Below, one piece after another: positions 1 through 10,947 of a stretch of DNA of 64,000 nt. Positions within the stretch are counted from its first letter, which is position 1. Each line of letters starts with the position of its first letter. The position numbers were made by a program, and so were the translations under genes. The stretch is from an uncultured Erythrobacter sp. (GTDB taxonomy: Bacteria; Pseudomonadota; Alphaproteobacteria; Sphingomonadales; Sphingomonadaceae). The notes below the pieces were generated by a model, which worked only from the letters and a program-made list of their open reading frames with translations, had not been told where the DNA came from and made no database searches. The stretch spans positions 372,001 to 436,000 of the forward strand of contig CANMSD010000002.1 of the NCBI GenBank assembly GCA_947500645.1. Direction: 5' to 3'.

Positions 1-192
1 CAATTGCGCCACCGCAATGCCTGGCGCGCCCCGCGCTGCACAAGCCGGGGACACATCCACGCGGCAAATCCAAGCGATAATTTGGAGCTTGGCCAGGCGA
101 TTTGCATTCACTGCCAATCGGTGGCCTGATTCGGAGTTAGCGAGGCTAGGCGCATTTGCCAAGCCCTGATCAATTTTAGTCAACCTATAGAA

Positions 193-1017
193 TCAGACCG
201 AATCCAGCACCAATGCACGCGGACGCGAGGCCAGATCGCGGTAAATTTCTGTCGTGAAGTCCTCGACGGCGGCAATTTCGCTGACCGCTTTGGCTTGCTC
301 GGCACCGATTTCCAGCACTGCTTTGCCTATCGGCGTAAGCAGCCCTCTCAACTGGGGAATGATCGTCTTGTAGTCGTCAAGGCCGTCAGTTCCCGCGAAT
401 AGCGCGGATTTTGGCTCAAAATCACGCACATCCGGGTCCAAAATGGCATTCGTTTCCACATAGGGAGGATTGGCAAGGATAAGATCGAATTGGCCGAGAT
501 CATCACTCCAGCCTGCACTGTTCCAATCCGCGATTCTCAGATCCACTCGCCCAGACACCTCAAGGCGCCTTGCATTCTCGGCCGCCACCGCAATCGCCGC
601 GGCAGATTGGTCGATCCCAATTCCTTCCGCGTCAGTCTCAGCTAAAAAGGTCAAGAGCAACGCGCCGCTGCCCACTCCCAAGTCCAAGACGCGTTTTGCA
701 TCGCGTTTTTGGGCAAGCGCGGCCTCAATTACCGTTTCACTGTCGGCGCGCGGGATCAGCACGTCGTGAGTCAGCTGAAATTCCCGCCCGTAAAACTCTT
801 GCACGCCGGTGATGTATGCGACTGGCTCGCGAGCCGCGCGGCGATCAATCAACTCGGCGAACGCCTCCGGTTTAGGCTCCGATGTTTTACGAAGCAGTAG
901 GTCTGAGCGACTGACTCCTAGAGCGTGAGCCATCAAAACTTCGGCATCGAGACGCGCCGTATCGCTTGTCGCAGCCAGCCGCTCGGTGGCAGCGCGCAGC
1001 GCCTCCGAAATCATCAT
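193..1017 (-). CDS. prmC: Peptide chain release factor N5-glutamine methyltransferase
   Basis: SAM-binding [13 protein letters not shown] and NPPY motif ([10 protein letters not shown]); adjacent to prfA. Confidence 0.95.
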   Translation of the reverse strand: MMISEALRAATERLAATSDTARLDAEVLMAHALGVSRSDLLLRKTSEPKPEAFAELIDRRAAREPVAYITGVQEFYGREFQLTHDVLIPRADSETVIEAALAQKRDAKRVLDLGVGSGALLLTFLAETDAEGIGIDQSAAAIAVAAENARRLEVSGRVDLRIADWNSAGWSDDLGQFDLILANPPYVETNAILDPDVRDFEPKSALFAGTDGLDDYKTIIPQLRGLLTPIGKAVLEIGAEQAKAVSEIAAVEDFTTEIYRDLASRPRALVLDSV

Positions 1018-2108
1018 TCTGACAGTGCGGCGAGCCGCTTGCCCTCGTCTTCGGCAATGAGCGCATCGACCAATTCGTTCAGCCCTGGCCCCGCCAGAAC
1101 ATCTTCGAGCTTGTGCAGGGTGAGGCCAATGCGGTGATCGGTCACGCGTCCTTGGGGGAAATTGTAAGTGCGAATGCGCTCGGAACGATCGCCCGAACCG
1201 ACCATCGCTTTCCGCGCTTCGGCCTCGGCCCCCTGCGCCTCGTCGCGCATCTTTTCGTAAAGGCGTGCACGCAAAACCTGCATCGCTTTCGCGCGGTTCT
1301 TGATCTGGCTGCGCTCGTCCTGTTGCATCACGACCAGACCGGTTGGCAGATGCGTGATCCGCACCGCGCTGTCAGTAGTGTTGACGTGCTGACCGCCCGC
1401 GCCGCTGGCACGGTAGGTGTCGATCTTGAGATCATTGGTGTCGATCTGCACGTCGACCTCGTCCGGCTCGGGCAGAACGGCTACGGTCGCCGCAGACGTG
1501 TGGATACGCCCACCGCTTTCGGTGACCGGCACACGCTGCACGCGGTGCACACCGCTTTCGAACTTGAGCTTGGCGAAAACGCCTGTGCCCGTGATGTTGG
1601 CGACGATCTCTTTGAAGCCACCAACCTCGGAGGCATTCATGCTCACCGGCTCGACTTTCCAGCCCTGTTCGGACGCAAACTTTTCATACATTCGGAAGAG
1701 GTCGCCCGCGAAAAGTGCCGCTTCATCGCCGCCGGTGCCCGCACGGATTTCGAGCATGGCAGGCTTACTGTCAGCGCTGTCGCGGGGAAGCAGGGCGATG
1801 GCTAACCTGCGTTCGGCAGCGGGCAATTGCTCGCGCAATGCGGCCAGCTCCTCTTCGGCCATGGCCTTCATTTCCGGATCGCCAAGCATCTCTTCAAGCC
1901 CGGCGATCTCTTCGCGCATGGCCTTCACTTCGACCGAAAGCTTGGCCACCGGCTCCAGTTCGGCATAGTCGCGGCTGGCCTGCACGAACTCGTCGCCTTC
2001 AAGCGTTCCGCTCGCCATGCGAGCTTCAAGCTCGGCAAAGCGATGCGCGATCTGATCAAGGCGTTCGGCTGGGATTTGCAATTGGGCTCTCGGTGGCGAA
2101 GTTGACAA
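1014..2108 (-). CDS. prfA: Peptide chain release factor 1; non-ATG start (TTG at 2108 or the downstream TTG at LQIPAER)
   Basis: [22 protein letters not shown] (GGQ motif); overlaps prmC by 4 nt. Confidence 0.96.
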   Translation of the reverse strand: MSTSPPRAQLQIPAERLDQIAHRFAELEARMASGTLEGDEFVQASRDYAELEPVAKLSVEVKAMREEIAGLEEMLGDPEMKAMAEEELAALREQLPAAERRLAIALLPRDSADSKPAMLEIRAGTGGDEAALFAGDLFRMYEKFASEQGWKVEPVSMNASEVGGFKEIVANITGTGVFAKLKFESGVHRVQRVPVTESGGRIHTSAATVAVLPEPDEVDVQIDTNDLKIDTYRASGAGGQHVNTTDSAVRITHLPTGLVVMQQDERSQIKNRAKAMQVLRARLYEKMRDEAQGAEAEARKAMVGSGDRSERIRTYNFPQGRVTDHRIGLTLHKLEDVLAGPGLNELVDALIAEDEGKRLAALSE

Positions 2109-2276
2109 AGTTGACAGTGTGTCAGGCGGGATTTCGGCGCATCACTCGTTGTTTTTAATGCGAAATAGGACGTTCGGGCGAAGTTGACACTTATCCAACA
2201 CAGTTTGCAGGTGATCGGTTGGTCTCATTGGGGCTGAATAGCGCGGAAATCGCGAGGTAGGAAAGGCCACTCCATC

Positions 2277-2362
2277 CGTCATCCCGACCTACGAGCCGGA
2301 ACCCCGCTTCTTTTCGACTTGCGCCAGAAGAAGCTGGACCCCGGATCAAGTCCGGGGTGACG
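2277..2362. repeat. REP/MITE-like element with inverted ends (CGTCATCCC...GGGGTGACG) and inner ACCCCGGA-tcaag-TCCGGGGT hairpin
   Basis: Inverted repeat read directly; the minus-strand translation [13 protein letters not shown] is the kind of peptide such dispersed repeats produce. Confidence 0.75.
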
Positions 2363-3743
2363 TTTGTCTGCTTGACTGGATAGCGAGCGCCAATGGCGCT
2401 CCCTGAAGGAAGTCGTTCGCACGCTCAAGAATCTTCCCGTCATATCGCTGGGCGAGAATGGAAATAAGCCTGCTACCGAAAGGCCCTCCTTGCGCCTCTC
2501 CTTTGAAGCGCAGATTTGCAACCGCGGCGTCAGAATCGATGATGCCGTCAATCACCAAGATGCATCCAGGCTCTAGTTTTGTCGCTTTGTCGAACCTTTT
2601 TCTCCGCGAACCAGAAGATACAATTTCGACCGAGAAACCATGGCGCATTCCATACTCACCCTCGAACTTCTCGCGTAGTTTTCGGGCCAGCCAAACTGCC
2701 GAGCCAATAACCTCATCGTCTTCCACAACGATTGCGCAATCGAGTCTCTCATCGAGTTGTCCTGCACCAACACCCACCAACATCGCTAACCGCTCTATCC
2801 CCGCAGCCCAGCCAACCGCAGGCGTCGGCGTTCCGCCAAGGCTTTCCATCAGCCCATCATAGCGACCGCCGCCAAGCACGGTGCTTTGCGAGCCGAGTGC
2901 GTCAGCCGACGCGCTGCCTTCATCAGGAATGAACTCGAATGCCGTGTGGCGATAATAGTCGAGTCCGCGCACCAGGCTTTCCGCGCGCACCCACTTAACG
3001 CCGGCTGCATCTAACCCATCGGTGACTGCTTGAAAGAATGCGCGTGCCTCGTCTGACAGAAAATCATCGATCTTGGGCGCATCCGCCAGAAACGGTTTGT
3101 CGCGGCGATCCTTGCTGTCGAGGATCCGCAGCGGGTTCTTTTCAAGCCGCTCTTGCGAATCCTCGCTCAGCTGACCCTTCACCGCGCGAAAGTATTCTAT
3201 CAACGCCCCGCGCCAAGCCTCGCGGCTCTCACCATCACCCAGCGTGTTAAGGTGAAGAGTCACATCATTGATGCCCAGTTCCTTGAGCAACTGATCGGCC
3301 ATCGCTAGCAATTCGACATCGGCCTGCGGCTCGGCAGCGCCGATAATCTCCGCATCGATCTGGTGGAACTGGCGATAGCGCCCCTTTTGCGGGCGTTCAT
3401 AACGAAACAATGGCCCGTGCGTTGCGACCTTCAGCGGAGCATGCTGCTGCCAACCGTTGGTGAGATAGGCGCGCGCAATTCCTGCAGTGAATTCAGGACG
3501 CAGCGTAAGCGAATCCCCACCCCGGTCCTCGAAGGAATACATCTCCTTAGAGACAATATCGGTGGTCTCGCCGATCGAGCGCGCAAACACTTCGGTCTTC
3601 TCGAACACCGGCATTTCGATCCGGCGAAAGCGATAGAGGCGCCGCACGCGCTCGAATGTTTCGACCACGAATGCGAAGGCCTCGGCCTCGGCACCGAAGA
3701 TATCTTGCGTTCCGCGAATGGCTTTGGGTGTGTTTTTGGACAT
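2346..3743 (-). CDS. hisS: Histidine--tRNA ligase; start set at [17 protein letters not shown]
   Basis: RGTQDIFG N-terminus, LGGGRYDGL class II motif; C-terminal tail SSRQTSPRT reads into the repeat. Confidence 0.94.
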   Translation of the reverse strand: MSKNTPKAIRGTQDIFGAEAEAFAFVVETFERVRRLYRFRRIEMPVFEKTEVFARSIGETTDIVSKEMYSFEDRGGDSLTLRPEFTAGIARAYLTNGWQQHAPLKVATHGPLFRYERPQKGRYRQFHQIDAEIIGAAEPQADVELLAMADQLLKELGINDVTLHLNTLGDGESREAWRGALIEYFRAVKGQLSEDSQERLEKNPLRILDSKDRRDKPFLADAPKIDDFLSDEARAFFQAVTDGLDAAGVKWVRAESLVRGLDYYRHTAFEFIPDEGSASADALGSQSTVLGGGRYDGLMESLGGTPTPAVGWAAGIERLAMLVGVGAGQLDERLDCAIVVEDDEVIGSAVWLARKLREKFEGEYGMRHGFSVEIVSSGSRRKRFDKATKLEPGCILVIDGIIDSDAAVANLRFKGEAQGGPFGSRLISILAQRYDGKILERANDFLQGAPLALAIQSSRQTSPRT

Positions 3744-3850
3744 TTCAGTTTGGCCGATTAGGGGCAACAGCATCTTGCCGCAATAGAGCCGCGCAGCTAG
3801 GGGGCATCCGAGCTCAGGGAGAGGGGCGTTGACACTAGCAGGATAGCAAT

Positions 3851-4381
3851 ATGCGTATCGACAAGATCCCGACCGGGAAGAACCCTCCCGAAGACCTGAA
3901 TGTAATCATCGAAGTGCCGACCGGCGGCGAACCGGTCAAATACGAATTCGACAAGGAAAGTGGCGCGTTGTTCGTTGACCGCATCCTGCACACGCCGATG
4001 CGCTATCCGGCGAACTACGGTTTTATCCCGCATACGCTCAGCCCGGACGGCGACCCGCTCGACGCTCTCGTGATCGCACGCTCGCCTTTCATGGCTGGCT
4101 GCGTAGTGCGCACGCGGCCCATCGGCGTTCTCAACCTGGAAGACGAGCATGGCGGCGACGAAAAACTGATCTGCGTGCCGGTCGACACGACTTTCCCCTA
4201 TTATTCAGATGTCGGCGAAACCAAGGATTTGCCGTCGATCATTTTTCAACAGATCGAGCACTTCTTCACTCACTACAAAGATCTCGAAGCCGAAAAATGG
4301 GTGCGGATCGGGAAATGGGGCGACGCCGCAGAAGCAAGGCAGGTCGTTATTGAAGCGGTCGAGCGCGCGCAGCAGAGTTGA
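3851..4381 (+). CDS. ppa: Inorganic pyrophosphatase
   Basis: [33 protein letters not shown] motif. Confidence 0.97.
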   Translation: MRIDKIPTGKNPPEDLNVIIEVPTGGEPVKYEFDKESGALFVDRILHTPMRYPANYGFIPHTLSPDGDPLDALVIARSPFMAGCVVRTRPIGVLNLEDEHGGDEKLICVPVDTTFPYYSDVGETKDLPSIIFQQIEHFFTHYKDLEAEKWVRIGKWGDAAEARQVVIEAVERAQQS

Positions 4382-5827
4382 TCACTCCACCGGACGGCCT
4401 GGATCGAGCAGGTCCTTAGCCTGCTCGCCATCCGTCTTGCGCTCCTGATCGACCATTTCGCTGATCTCGTTTTCAGGGCGCACGTCTTCTTCTGGCGGCG
4501 CTGCAGAAACCTTTTTCGGCTTGGGCAGTGCCTGCCCGTCAGAAACCTTTGCCGATCGTCCGATTGGCAGAGGATCGGTCCGCCCATCAAAGCGTAGGCG
4601 ATAGATCGGCTCAGGAAGCGCGAAACCTGCATCTTCAAGAGCCTCCTTGACCGACGCGATCGCCAGACTTCGCGACTTGCCCCAGTCCGCCTCTCGTTGA
4701 TCGACCCAGCCGAGAAACAGGATCACGATGTTTGAATCGCCAACCTGCGTAATCCGCGCAGCCGGTTCCGGATCAGACAGCACGAAAGAGAGGTCAGCAA
4801 GAACTTCACCGCCAAGCTTCATAGCTGCCCTAGGGTCATCGTCGGCATCTATGCCCAATTCGAATTCGAACCGGCGCTGAGGATTGCGGGTGAAATTGAC
4901 GATAATCGCTTTGAACACCTGGCTGTTGGGAATCCTCAGATGGTTTCCATCCAACGTCATCAATACGGTTGCCCTGCTGGTTAGGCGGATCACCAGGCCC
5001 TCGCGGTCGTCGATCAATACATGATCGTTCGCCCGAAAAGGCTGGCGCAAGCTGAGCATCAACGAAGCGACATAATTCTCAATCGTGTCGCGCATCGCGA
5101 AGCCGAGAGCGATACCGATAACGCCTGCCCCGCCCAAGACAGCACCTAAAAGCGCTCCAGCACCCAGCATATCAAGCGCGATGACTATCCCGCCAACGAC
5201 GAAAACAAAGCGTATCGCGCTGCGTATGAGTTCGCCAAGAAAGGCGTTCGGAGCAATGCGGTCCCAGAGAAATCCAAGCCCCGCGAGCAAATAGCCAATT
5301 GCGCCAATCGCGAGAGCCGTCAACGTTGCCACGAGCATCAGAGGCAGAGCCGCGAACAAGTCTCTCGCCAAATCCGACATCTTGCCGAAAATCGAGAGGT
5401 TTTCTTCGACTGACAGGTCGCGTTCAAGCTGGTTCTCGACTGTCACCACGCCGGCAACCCGCGCGGCGATATTGGCGGCGCGATCAATCGCTGCGGAAGC
5501 GCCGACCGTACCGCTCAAGGTTACGACGCCCTCGCTCACATCCACCTCGACATCGGCAAAGGCTGGAAGCTCTCCGAATATGCCTTCGATACGCTCAGCG
5601 ATACGTGCATCATCGCCCGCGTCCTGTGACTGTTCGATTGTCTGAGTAACAGGTTCCGAACCTGCGTCGGCTTCAGTTGGAGTGGCGGGCAATAGCGCTG
5701 ATGCAGGTGAAGCGATCAGCAAAGCCAAGAAACCAAGAATACGAATTACGCCGACCAACTGCGATCTCCCCCGCGAGCCTACACTAGCGCGGCGCTTTCG
5801 GCGGCACCGCGTCGATAAAGCGCGCAA
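4382..5827 (-). CDS. MscS-family mechanosensitive channel with N-terminal BON domain
   Basis: BON-like DVSEGVVTLSGTVGASAAIDRAANIAARVAGVVTVENQL followed by MscS core GAVLGGAGVIGIALGFAMRDTIENYVASLML. Confidence 0.88.
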   Translation of the reverse strand: MRALSTRCRRKRRASVGSRGRSQLVGVIRILGFLALLIASPASALLPATPTEADAGSEPVTQTIEQSQDAGDDARIAERIEGIFGELPAFADVEVDVSEGVVTLSGTVGASAAIDRAANIAARVAGVVTVENQLERDLSVEENLSIFGKMSDLARDLFAALPLMLVATLTALAIGAIGYLLAGLGFLWDRIAPNAFLGELIRSAIRFVFVVGGIVIALDMLGAGALLGAVLGGAGVIGIALGFAMRDTIENYVASLMLSLRQPFRANDHVLIDDREGLVIRLTSRATVLMTLDGNHLRIPNSQVFKAIIVNFTRNPQRRFEFELGIDADDDPRAAMKLGGEVLADLSFVLSDPEPAARITQVGDSNIVILFLGWVDQREADWGKSRSLAIASVKEALEDAGFALPEPIYRLRFDGRTDPLPIGRSAKVSDGQALPKPKKVSAAPPEEDVRPENEISEMVDQERKTDGEQAKDLLDPGRPVE

Positions 5828-5886
5828 GCACCCACAAGGGTTCCCTGAGTGGCTATGACATTGTCAGATTGGCGGCCAATTGCGGC

Positions 5887-6276
5887 TTAGAAGGCTGCGG
5901 AGATAGCCTTGAAGCAACCGGTAAAGAAAAACGGGAGCCCGATGGCAAGAAGCCACAGTCCGGTAATGTCACGCCGGAATGCGCCAAGATATGCGACATC
6001 TTGCGCTTGGTCGTCGGACAGGCCAGCCCAACGCTTTTCAAACCAGCGACATGCAGGAATAATGCCAGCGACCAGAACAATCAGGCCCATATATGGCAAG
6101 ATTGAGGAGCTTCCCGTCGTGAGCGCCTTAACGGTGACGAAAATCTGCAGGGCAGTGTAAACCAGCAGCGCATAAGCGACATGATCGCTCATCGATTTGC
6201 GCCAGTCGCGCGCCGCACCACCGCCTTCGCTCGTGTGCAGCTCGCTTGCCTTGGCTCGATGCGCCATATCTTTCAT
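5887..6276 (-). CDS. Conserved hypothetical membrane protein; start uncertain
   Basis: Several hydrophobic segments; no recognised domain. Confidence 0.6.
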   Translation of the reverse strand: MKDMAHRAKASELHTSEGGGAARDWRKSMSDHVAYALLVYTALQIFVTVKALTTGSSSILPYMGLIVLVAGIIPACRWFEKRWAGLSDDQAQDVAYLGAFRRDITGLWLLAIGLPFFFTGCFKAISAAF

Positions 6277-6474
6277 ATTACCGCTCCCCAACGGATTCTC
6301 TCTCCAAGCGACGAGTATTCCAAATTGCGGCAAGGGTTGCAAGCGCGGTAACCAAACGGAAATAATGTTGCGCGAACACGCAAGAGTGCGCCGAAATCCT
6401 AAGCAAGCAAAAATCCTGCCAAATCGGCGCATACCGGCCTTTAATGTCCAGCTTTAGGTGCTAAAGAAACGTCG

Positions 6475-7266
6475 ATGAGCGAGATAGATGCAATTGCCGA
6501 GGCCCAACCAGATGCCTCCGCGGACGCTACCGCGCCGCTCCCAGATGGCGGGTTGGAAGTCATTTCTATAGCCAAGAGCTACGACAAGAGATCGGTTCTG
6601 ACCGACATCTCGCTGACGGTCGGTAAGGGCGAAGTGTTGGGTCTCCTCGGCCCCAATGGTGCTGGAAAAACCACCTGTTTCTACTCGATCATGGGCCTCG
6701 TCAGACCAGATTCGGGCCGAATCCTCATGGATGGCGAGGATGTGACGAAGCTGCCGATGTATCGCCGCGCGATCCTGGGACTTGGCTATTTGCCTCAGGA
6801 AACCAGCATCTTTCGCGGAATGACCGTTGAGCAGAATATCAATTGCGTCTTGGAAATGGTGGAACCCGATGACGAGACGCGGGCACAAGAACTGGAACGC
6901 CTACTTGGCGAATTCGGCCTCACCGAACTGCGCAGCTCACCGGCGATGGCGCTATCTGGCGGTGAAAGACGCCGCTGCGAGATTGCCCGCGCGCTGGCGG
7001 CCAAACCCTCGATCATGCTGCTCGACGAGCCCTTTGCAGGCATTGACCCATTGTCGATCAGCGACATCCGTGATCTCGTGAAGGACTTGAAACGCCGTGG
7101 CATCGGCGTTCTCATTACAGACCACAATGTGCGCGAAACCCTGGATATCGTCGATCGCGCTTGCATCATCTATGGCGGGCAAGTGCTGTTCGCGGGAACG
7201 CCGGAAGCGCTCGTGGCGGATGAAAATGTGAAGCGGCTCTATCTTGGCGAAGGATTTACGCTGTGA
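6475..7266 (+). CDS. lptB: LPS export ABC transporter ATP-binding protein
   Basis: Walker A GPNGAGKTT, signature LSGGERRR, DEPFAGIDP; upstream of rpoN. Confidence 0.95.
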   Translation: MSEIDAIAEAQPDASADATAPLPDGGLEVISIAKSYDKRSVLTDISLTVGKGEVLGLLGPNGAGKTTCFYSIMGLVRPDSGRILMDGEDVTKLPMYRRAILGLGYLPQETSIFRGMTVEQNINCVLEMVEPDDETRAQELERLLGEFGLTELRSSPAMALSGGERRRCEIARALAAKPSIMLLDEPFAGIDPLSISDIRDLVKDLKRRGIGVLITDHNVRETLDIVDRACIIYGGQVLFAGTPEALVADENVKRLYLGEGFTL

Positions 7267-7286
7267 CGAGGCGGCGGACGTAGATC

Positions 7287-8792
7287 ATGGCACTGGGTCC
7301 ACGGTTAGACCTCAGACAATCACAATCTCTGGTGATGACGCCGCAATTGCAGCAGGCGATCAAACTGCTGGCGGCTTCCAACCTAGAAATCGAGACGTTC
7401 ATCAGCGAAGCGCTGGAGGCAAACCCGCTGCTCGAAGCTGGCGCAGTGTCAAGCGAGGATAGAGGGCCGAGCAACGAAGCCGACGATATTCCTCGCGAGG
7501 AATTCACAGCCGACCAGCTGATCGGGCAAGCTCAGGGCGAGAGCGAAGCGCCGCTCGATCTGGACACAGGCGCGCTCGATCGCGACCGGGATACGGGCGA
7601 CGGTGCAAGTGGACCAGCAGCAGCCGACGCGGAATGGGGCGCAGCACCGAGCAGCGGCGCTGGCTCTGACATGCTTCCCGACATCGAACAGACTCAGGCC
7701 GCGGAAACCACCCTGTCGGAGCATCTCAACGAGCAGGTGGGTGCGGTCGCGAAAGATGATCGCGATGCTTTTGCTGCGCGACATCTCATCGGACTGCTGG
7801 ATGAGGCGGGATACCTCCCATTTGACCTGCGCGATGTCGCATATGATCTCGGTATGGAGCTTCGCGACGTGGAACGCGCGCTCAAAGTGGTGCAATCGCT
7901 CGATCCAAGCGGCGTGGGCGCGCGCAGCCTCAGCGAGTGCCTGGCAATCCAGGCACGAGAAGCTGATCGCTACGATCCTTGTATGGCGCAGCTGATTGAT
8001 CACCTTGAATGGGTCGCGCGCGGAGAAGTGGCCAGGTTGAAGCGTGTGTGCGGCGTCGACGAAGAGGACTTCGCCGACATGCTCGCTGAACTGCGCAGCT
8101 ATGACCCCAAGCCGGGCCTCGCTTTTGGATCGAGCGTCGCCAACGCCGTAGTACCGGACATCCTACTGGCCAATAATGGAAAAGGTGGCTGGGACATCAC
8201 GATCAACGAAGAGACCTTACCGCGTCTCGTGGTCAACCGGTCTTACTATGTTGAGCTCAGCGATGGCTCGCCTGATCCTGAAGCGCAAAGCTGGCTCAAG
8301 GAGAAGCTGGCAGATGCGCATTGGCTCATCCGCGCGCTGGATCAGCGTCAGAAGACGATCCTCAAGACCGCGGCCGAGATCGTGAAGAAGCAGGATGGTT
8401 TCTTCCGCAAAGGTGTGTCGGAGCTTCGCCCGCTGACCCTGCGCGAAGTGGCCGAAGAGATCGACATGCACGAAAGCACGGTCAGCCGCGTGACCAGCAA
8501 CAAATTTCTGCACTGCGATCGCGGCTGTTTCGAACTCAAATACTTCTTCACCAGTGGCGTTTCTTCGAGTGACGGCGAAGGCGCGTCCTCCGAAGCGATC
8601 AAGGCGCGGATCAAAGCCTTGATCGAAGGCGAAACGGCCAAGAAGATCCTGTCTGACCAAAAGCTGGTCGACTTGTTGAAGGAAGAAGGTTTCGACCTCG
8701 CTCGGCGGACAGTGGCAAAGTATCGCGAGGCTATCGGCATTGGCAGCAGCGCCCAGCGCCGCCGGCAGAAAAAGCTCGAAGGCTTGGGCTAG
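7287..8792 (+). CDS. rpoN: RNA polymerase sigma-54 factor
   Basis: N-terminal QSLVMTPQLQQAIKLL; RpoN box ARRTVAKYREA. Confidence 0.97.
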   Translation: MALGPRLDLRQSQSLVMTPQLQQAIKLLAASNLEIETFISEALEANPLLEAGAVSSEDRGPSNEADDIPREEFTADQLIGQAQGESEAPLDLDTGALDRDRDTGDGASGPAAADAEWGAAPSSGAGSDMLPDIEQTQAAETTLSEHLNEQVGAVAKDDRDAFAARHLIGLLDEAGYLPFDLRDVAYDLGMELRDVERALKVVQSLDPSGVGARSLSECLAIQAREADRYDPCMAQLIDHLEWVARGEVARLKRVCGVDEEDFADMLAELRSYDPKPGLAFGSSVANAVVPDILLANNGKGGWDITINEETLPRLVVNRSYYVELSDGSPDPEAQSWLKEKLADAHWLIRALDQRQKTILKTAAEIVKKQDGFFRKGVSELRPLTLREVAEEIDMHESTVSRVTSNKFLHCDRGCFELKYFFTSGVSSSDGEGASSEAIKARIKALIEGETAKKILSDQKLVDLLKEEGFDLARRTVAKYREAIGIGSSAQRRRQKKLEGLG

Positions 8793-8889
8793 AGACTCGT
8801 CGCATGGTTCGCGAAAGAGCCATTCTGGCGCACCGATACGATCAGAAATCGTTAGGTAATCATACCTGCGACTCGCCGGAATCCATTGG

Positions 8890-8905
8890 TTTACGGTAAA
8901 TTAAC
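8890..8905 (+). promoter_or_regulatory. CtrA-like box TTTA-N7-TTAAC upstream of ctrA
   Basis: tttacggtaaattaac; one mismatch to TTAA-N7-TTAA(C); about 105 bp before the ctrA ATG. Confidence 0.6.
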
Positions 8906-9008
8906 CTTTTCCGTTCAGAACTTGTGTGGTTAATACGGGGCAACACCTCTTAGCGAGGCGTTACCATGATGCGAAATTGCAACGATCTGGGAATATAGGG
9001 GACCAGTA

Positions 9009-9704
9009 ATGCGTGTGCTCTTGATTGAGGATGAGCCAACCACGGCTAAGGCTATTGAGCTCATGCTCACTACCGAAGGCTTCAATGTCTATTCAACCGA
9101 CCTGGGCGAAGAAGGCTTGGACCTGGGCAAGCTGTATGATTACGATATCATCCTGCTGGACCTGAACCTTCCAGATATGCACGGCTATGACGTGCTGAAG
9201 AAACTCCGCGTCGCCAAGGTGCAGACGCCTGTCTTGATCCTTTCCGGCATTGCCGAAATGGACAGCAAGATCCGCAGCTTCGGCTTCGGCGCTGACGATT
9301 ATGTGACCAAGCCATTCCACCGCGAAGAACTGGTCGCTCGCATTCACGCTGTTGTCCGTCGTTCGAAGGGCCACAGCCAGTCGATCATCCGCACTGGCAA
9401 GCTGGCAGTGAACCTTGATGCCAAGACTGTTGAAGTCGATAGCGCTCGCGTTCACCTTACCGGTAAAGAATACGCCATGCTCGAGCTGCTCAGCTTGCGC
9501 AAAGGCACCACGCTCACCAAGGAAATGTTCCTCAACCACCTTTATGGCGGCATGGATGAGCCCGAACTCAAAATCATCGACGTTTTCATCTGCAAGCTTC
9601 GCAAAAAGCTGAGCCACGCTTGCGGCGGTGAAAACTACATCGAAACCGTCTGGGGCCGTGGCTATGTGCTGCGCGATCCAGATGCTGAGGCAGAGGCCGC
9701 ATAA
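9009..9704 (+). CDS. ctrA: Cell-cycle response regulator CtrA
   Basis: [63 protein letters not shown] is the characteristic CtrA N-terminus; OmpR/PhoB-type C-terminal domain. Confidence 0.95.
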   Translation: MRVLLIEDEPTTAKAIELMLTTEGFNVYSTDLGEEGLDLGKLYDYDIILLDLNLPDMHGYDVLKKLRVAKVQTPVLILSGIAEMDSKIRSFGFGADDYVTKPFHREELVARIHAVVRRSKGHSQSIIRTGKLAVNLDAKTVEVDSARVHLTGKEYAMLELLSLRKGTTLTKEMFLNHLYGGMDEPELKIIDVFICKLRKKLSHACGGENYIETVWGRGYVLRDPDAEAEAA

Positions 9705-9743
9705 GCCTCACGAAATTTTACCAGTCTTCTGGGACGGGATGAG

Positions 9744-9781
9744 ACGCTCGGGATGGAAACATCTCGGGCGTTTTCGTTTTT
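9744..9781 (+). terminator. Rho-independent terminator after ctrA
   Basis: acgctcgggatg-gaaa-catctcgggcgt, 12-bp stem with two G-T pairs and GAAA loop, then ttttcgttttt. Confidence 0.85.
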
Positions 9782-9880
9782 ACATCGTCTGAATAGCCCG
9801 CCTGATCTCAATCTATGCATTTCGTATAGATACACCGCCGCGACGATATGAAAGTTTCGCTGCGTATTGGAGGGATCGCG

Positions 9881-10879
9881 ATGATCAGCGCACCAACGCA
9901 AAACGCCTCGAATGGCACAAATCTCAGAGCGTCCACGCAAACCGGCCAGGCGAGCTACACGATCCGATCAGGCGATACGCTCGGAGCACTGGCCCAACGT
10001 TTTGGGACCGATATCTCAACGCTGGCTCAAGCGAATGGCATCGCCAATCCAAACCGTATCTTTGTGGGTGACACGATTGCCATTCCGCAAGGCAGCACGC
10101 GCTTCCATACGGTGAGCCGGGGCGACACCTTGCATGTCATCGCGCGAAACGCTGGCCTGTCAGTGCGCGAAGTGTTGGAGGCAAATCCGAATATTCGCAA
10201 TCCTGACCGGATCTATCCCGGTGACCGAATTGCACTGCCTGCCGGTTCAATCACAACCGAGACACCAAACCCGCAAACAACGCTTTCAACCCGATCGGTC
10301 GAACCGCCCACGTCGGTAACCTCTGTTTCTGAAACCAGCTTCAACGGCGATACACTCAGCCTAACCCAAGCGGACATCAACAATATCAAGCGCACCCTCC
10401 AAACGGAATGGGTTCCATCCGCCGGTGAGGGTCAAGCTCGCGGGATCATCGATACAATTCTCAACCGCACTGCATCAGGCCGGTGGGGAGATACGGTTTC
10501 GGAGGTTGTGAACGCCCGATATCAGTTCTCCGACATCAACGGACCTGTTTCATGGCGCGACGGTCGCACTTCGGTTGAGCAAATCCCGATGGCTCAGGTG
10601 ACCGGACGCGTTGATCGCTTGGTCGATAGTTACTTGGCGCAACGAGCCAATGGCCAGCCATCATCGATCGGGTCGCATCTCAATTATGCCAACCCCCACT
10701 ACTCCGATGCGAGAAACCTGAGCTGGATCAACCGGCTCGATGGTCCCGTTCTGGGTCGCGGCGATGCCATTCATCGGCACGGTACAGTCCCGGAATTGAA
10801 CAGGCATCGTCCTGGCGAATTCTCGGTCGGCCTTCCTGATAGCGCGCCCATAGGAGTGCCTCACAACCAGCCGCATTGA
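9881..10879 (+). CDS. Double-LysM cell wall hydrolase (SleB/Hydrolase_2-like)
   Basis: Two LysM repeats (YTIRSGDTLGALAQRFG; HTVSRGDTLHVIARNAG) and C-terminal hydrolase domain (GEGQARGIIDTILNR); SD ggaggga before ATG 9881. Confidence 0.82.
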   Translation: MISAPTQNASNGTNLRASTQTGQASYTIRSGDTLGALAQRFGTDISTLAQANGIANPNRIFVGDTIAIPQGSTRFHTVSRGDTLHVIARNAGLSVREVLEANPNIRNPDRIYPGDRIALPAGSITTETPNPQTTLSTRSVEPPTSVTSVSETSFNGDTLSLTQADINNIKRTLQTEWVPSAGEGQARGIIDTILNRTASGRWGDTVSEVVNARYQFSDINGPVSWRDGRTSVEQIPMAQVTGRVDRLVDSYLAQRANGQPSSIGSHLNYANPHYSDARNLSWINRLDGPVLGRGDAIHRHGTVPELNRHRPGEFSVGLPDSAPIGVPHNQPH

Positions 10880-10947
10880 GCGAGGTAGAACTTCCGCGAT
10901 ATCGCTACACGCTGGACAGGAAAGCGCCGGTTTTCTAGCGCGTCGCA

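Noticed and set aside
1113-1805. 230-aa plus-strand ORF
   Set aside because: Antisense to prfA; no domain; explained by high GC third-position bias
2279-2551. 90-aa minus-strand ORF ending [27 protein letters not shown]
   Set aside because: Out-of-frame reading of the hisS 3' end and the REP-like element; repeat-derived peptide, not a gene
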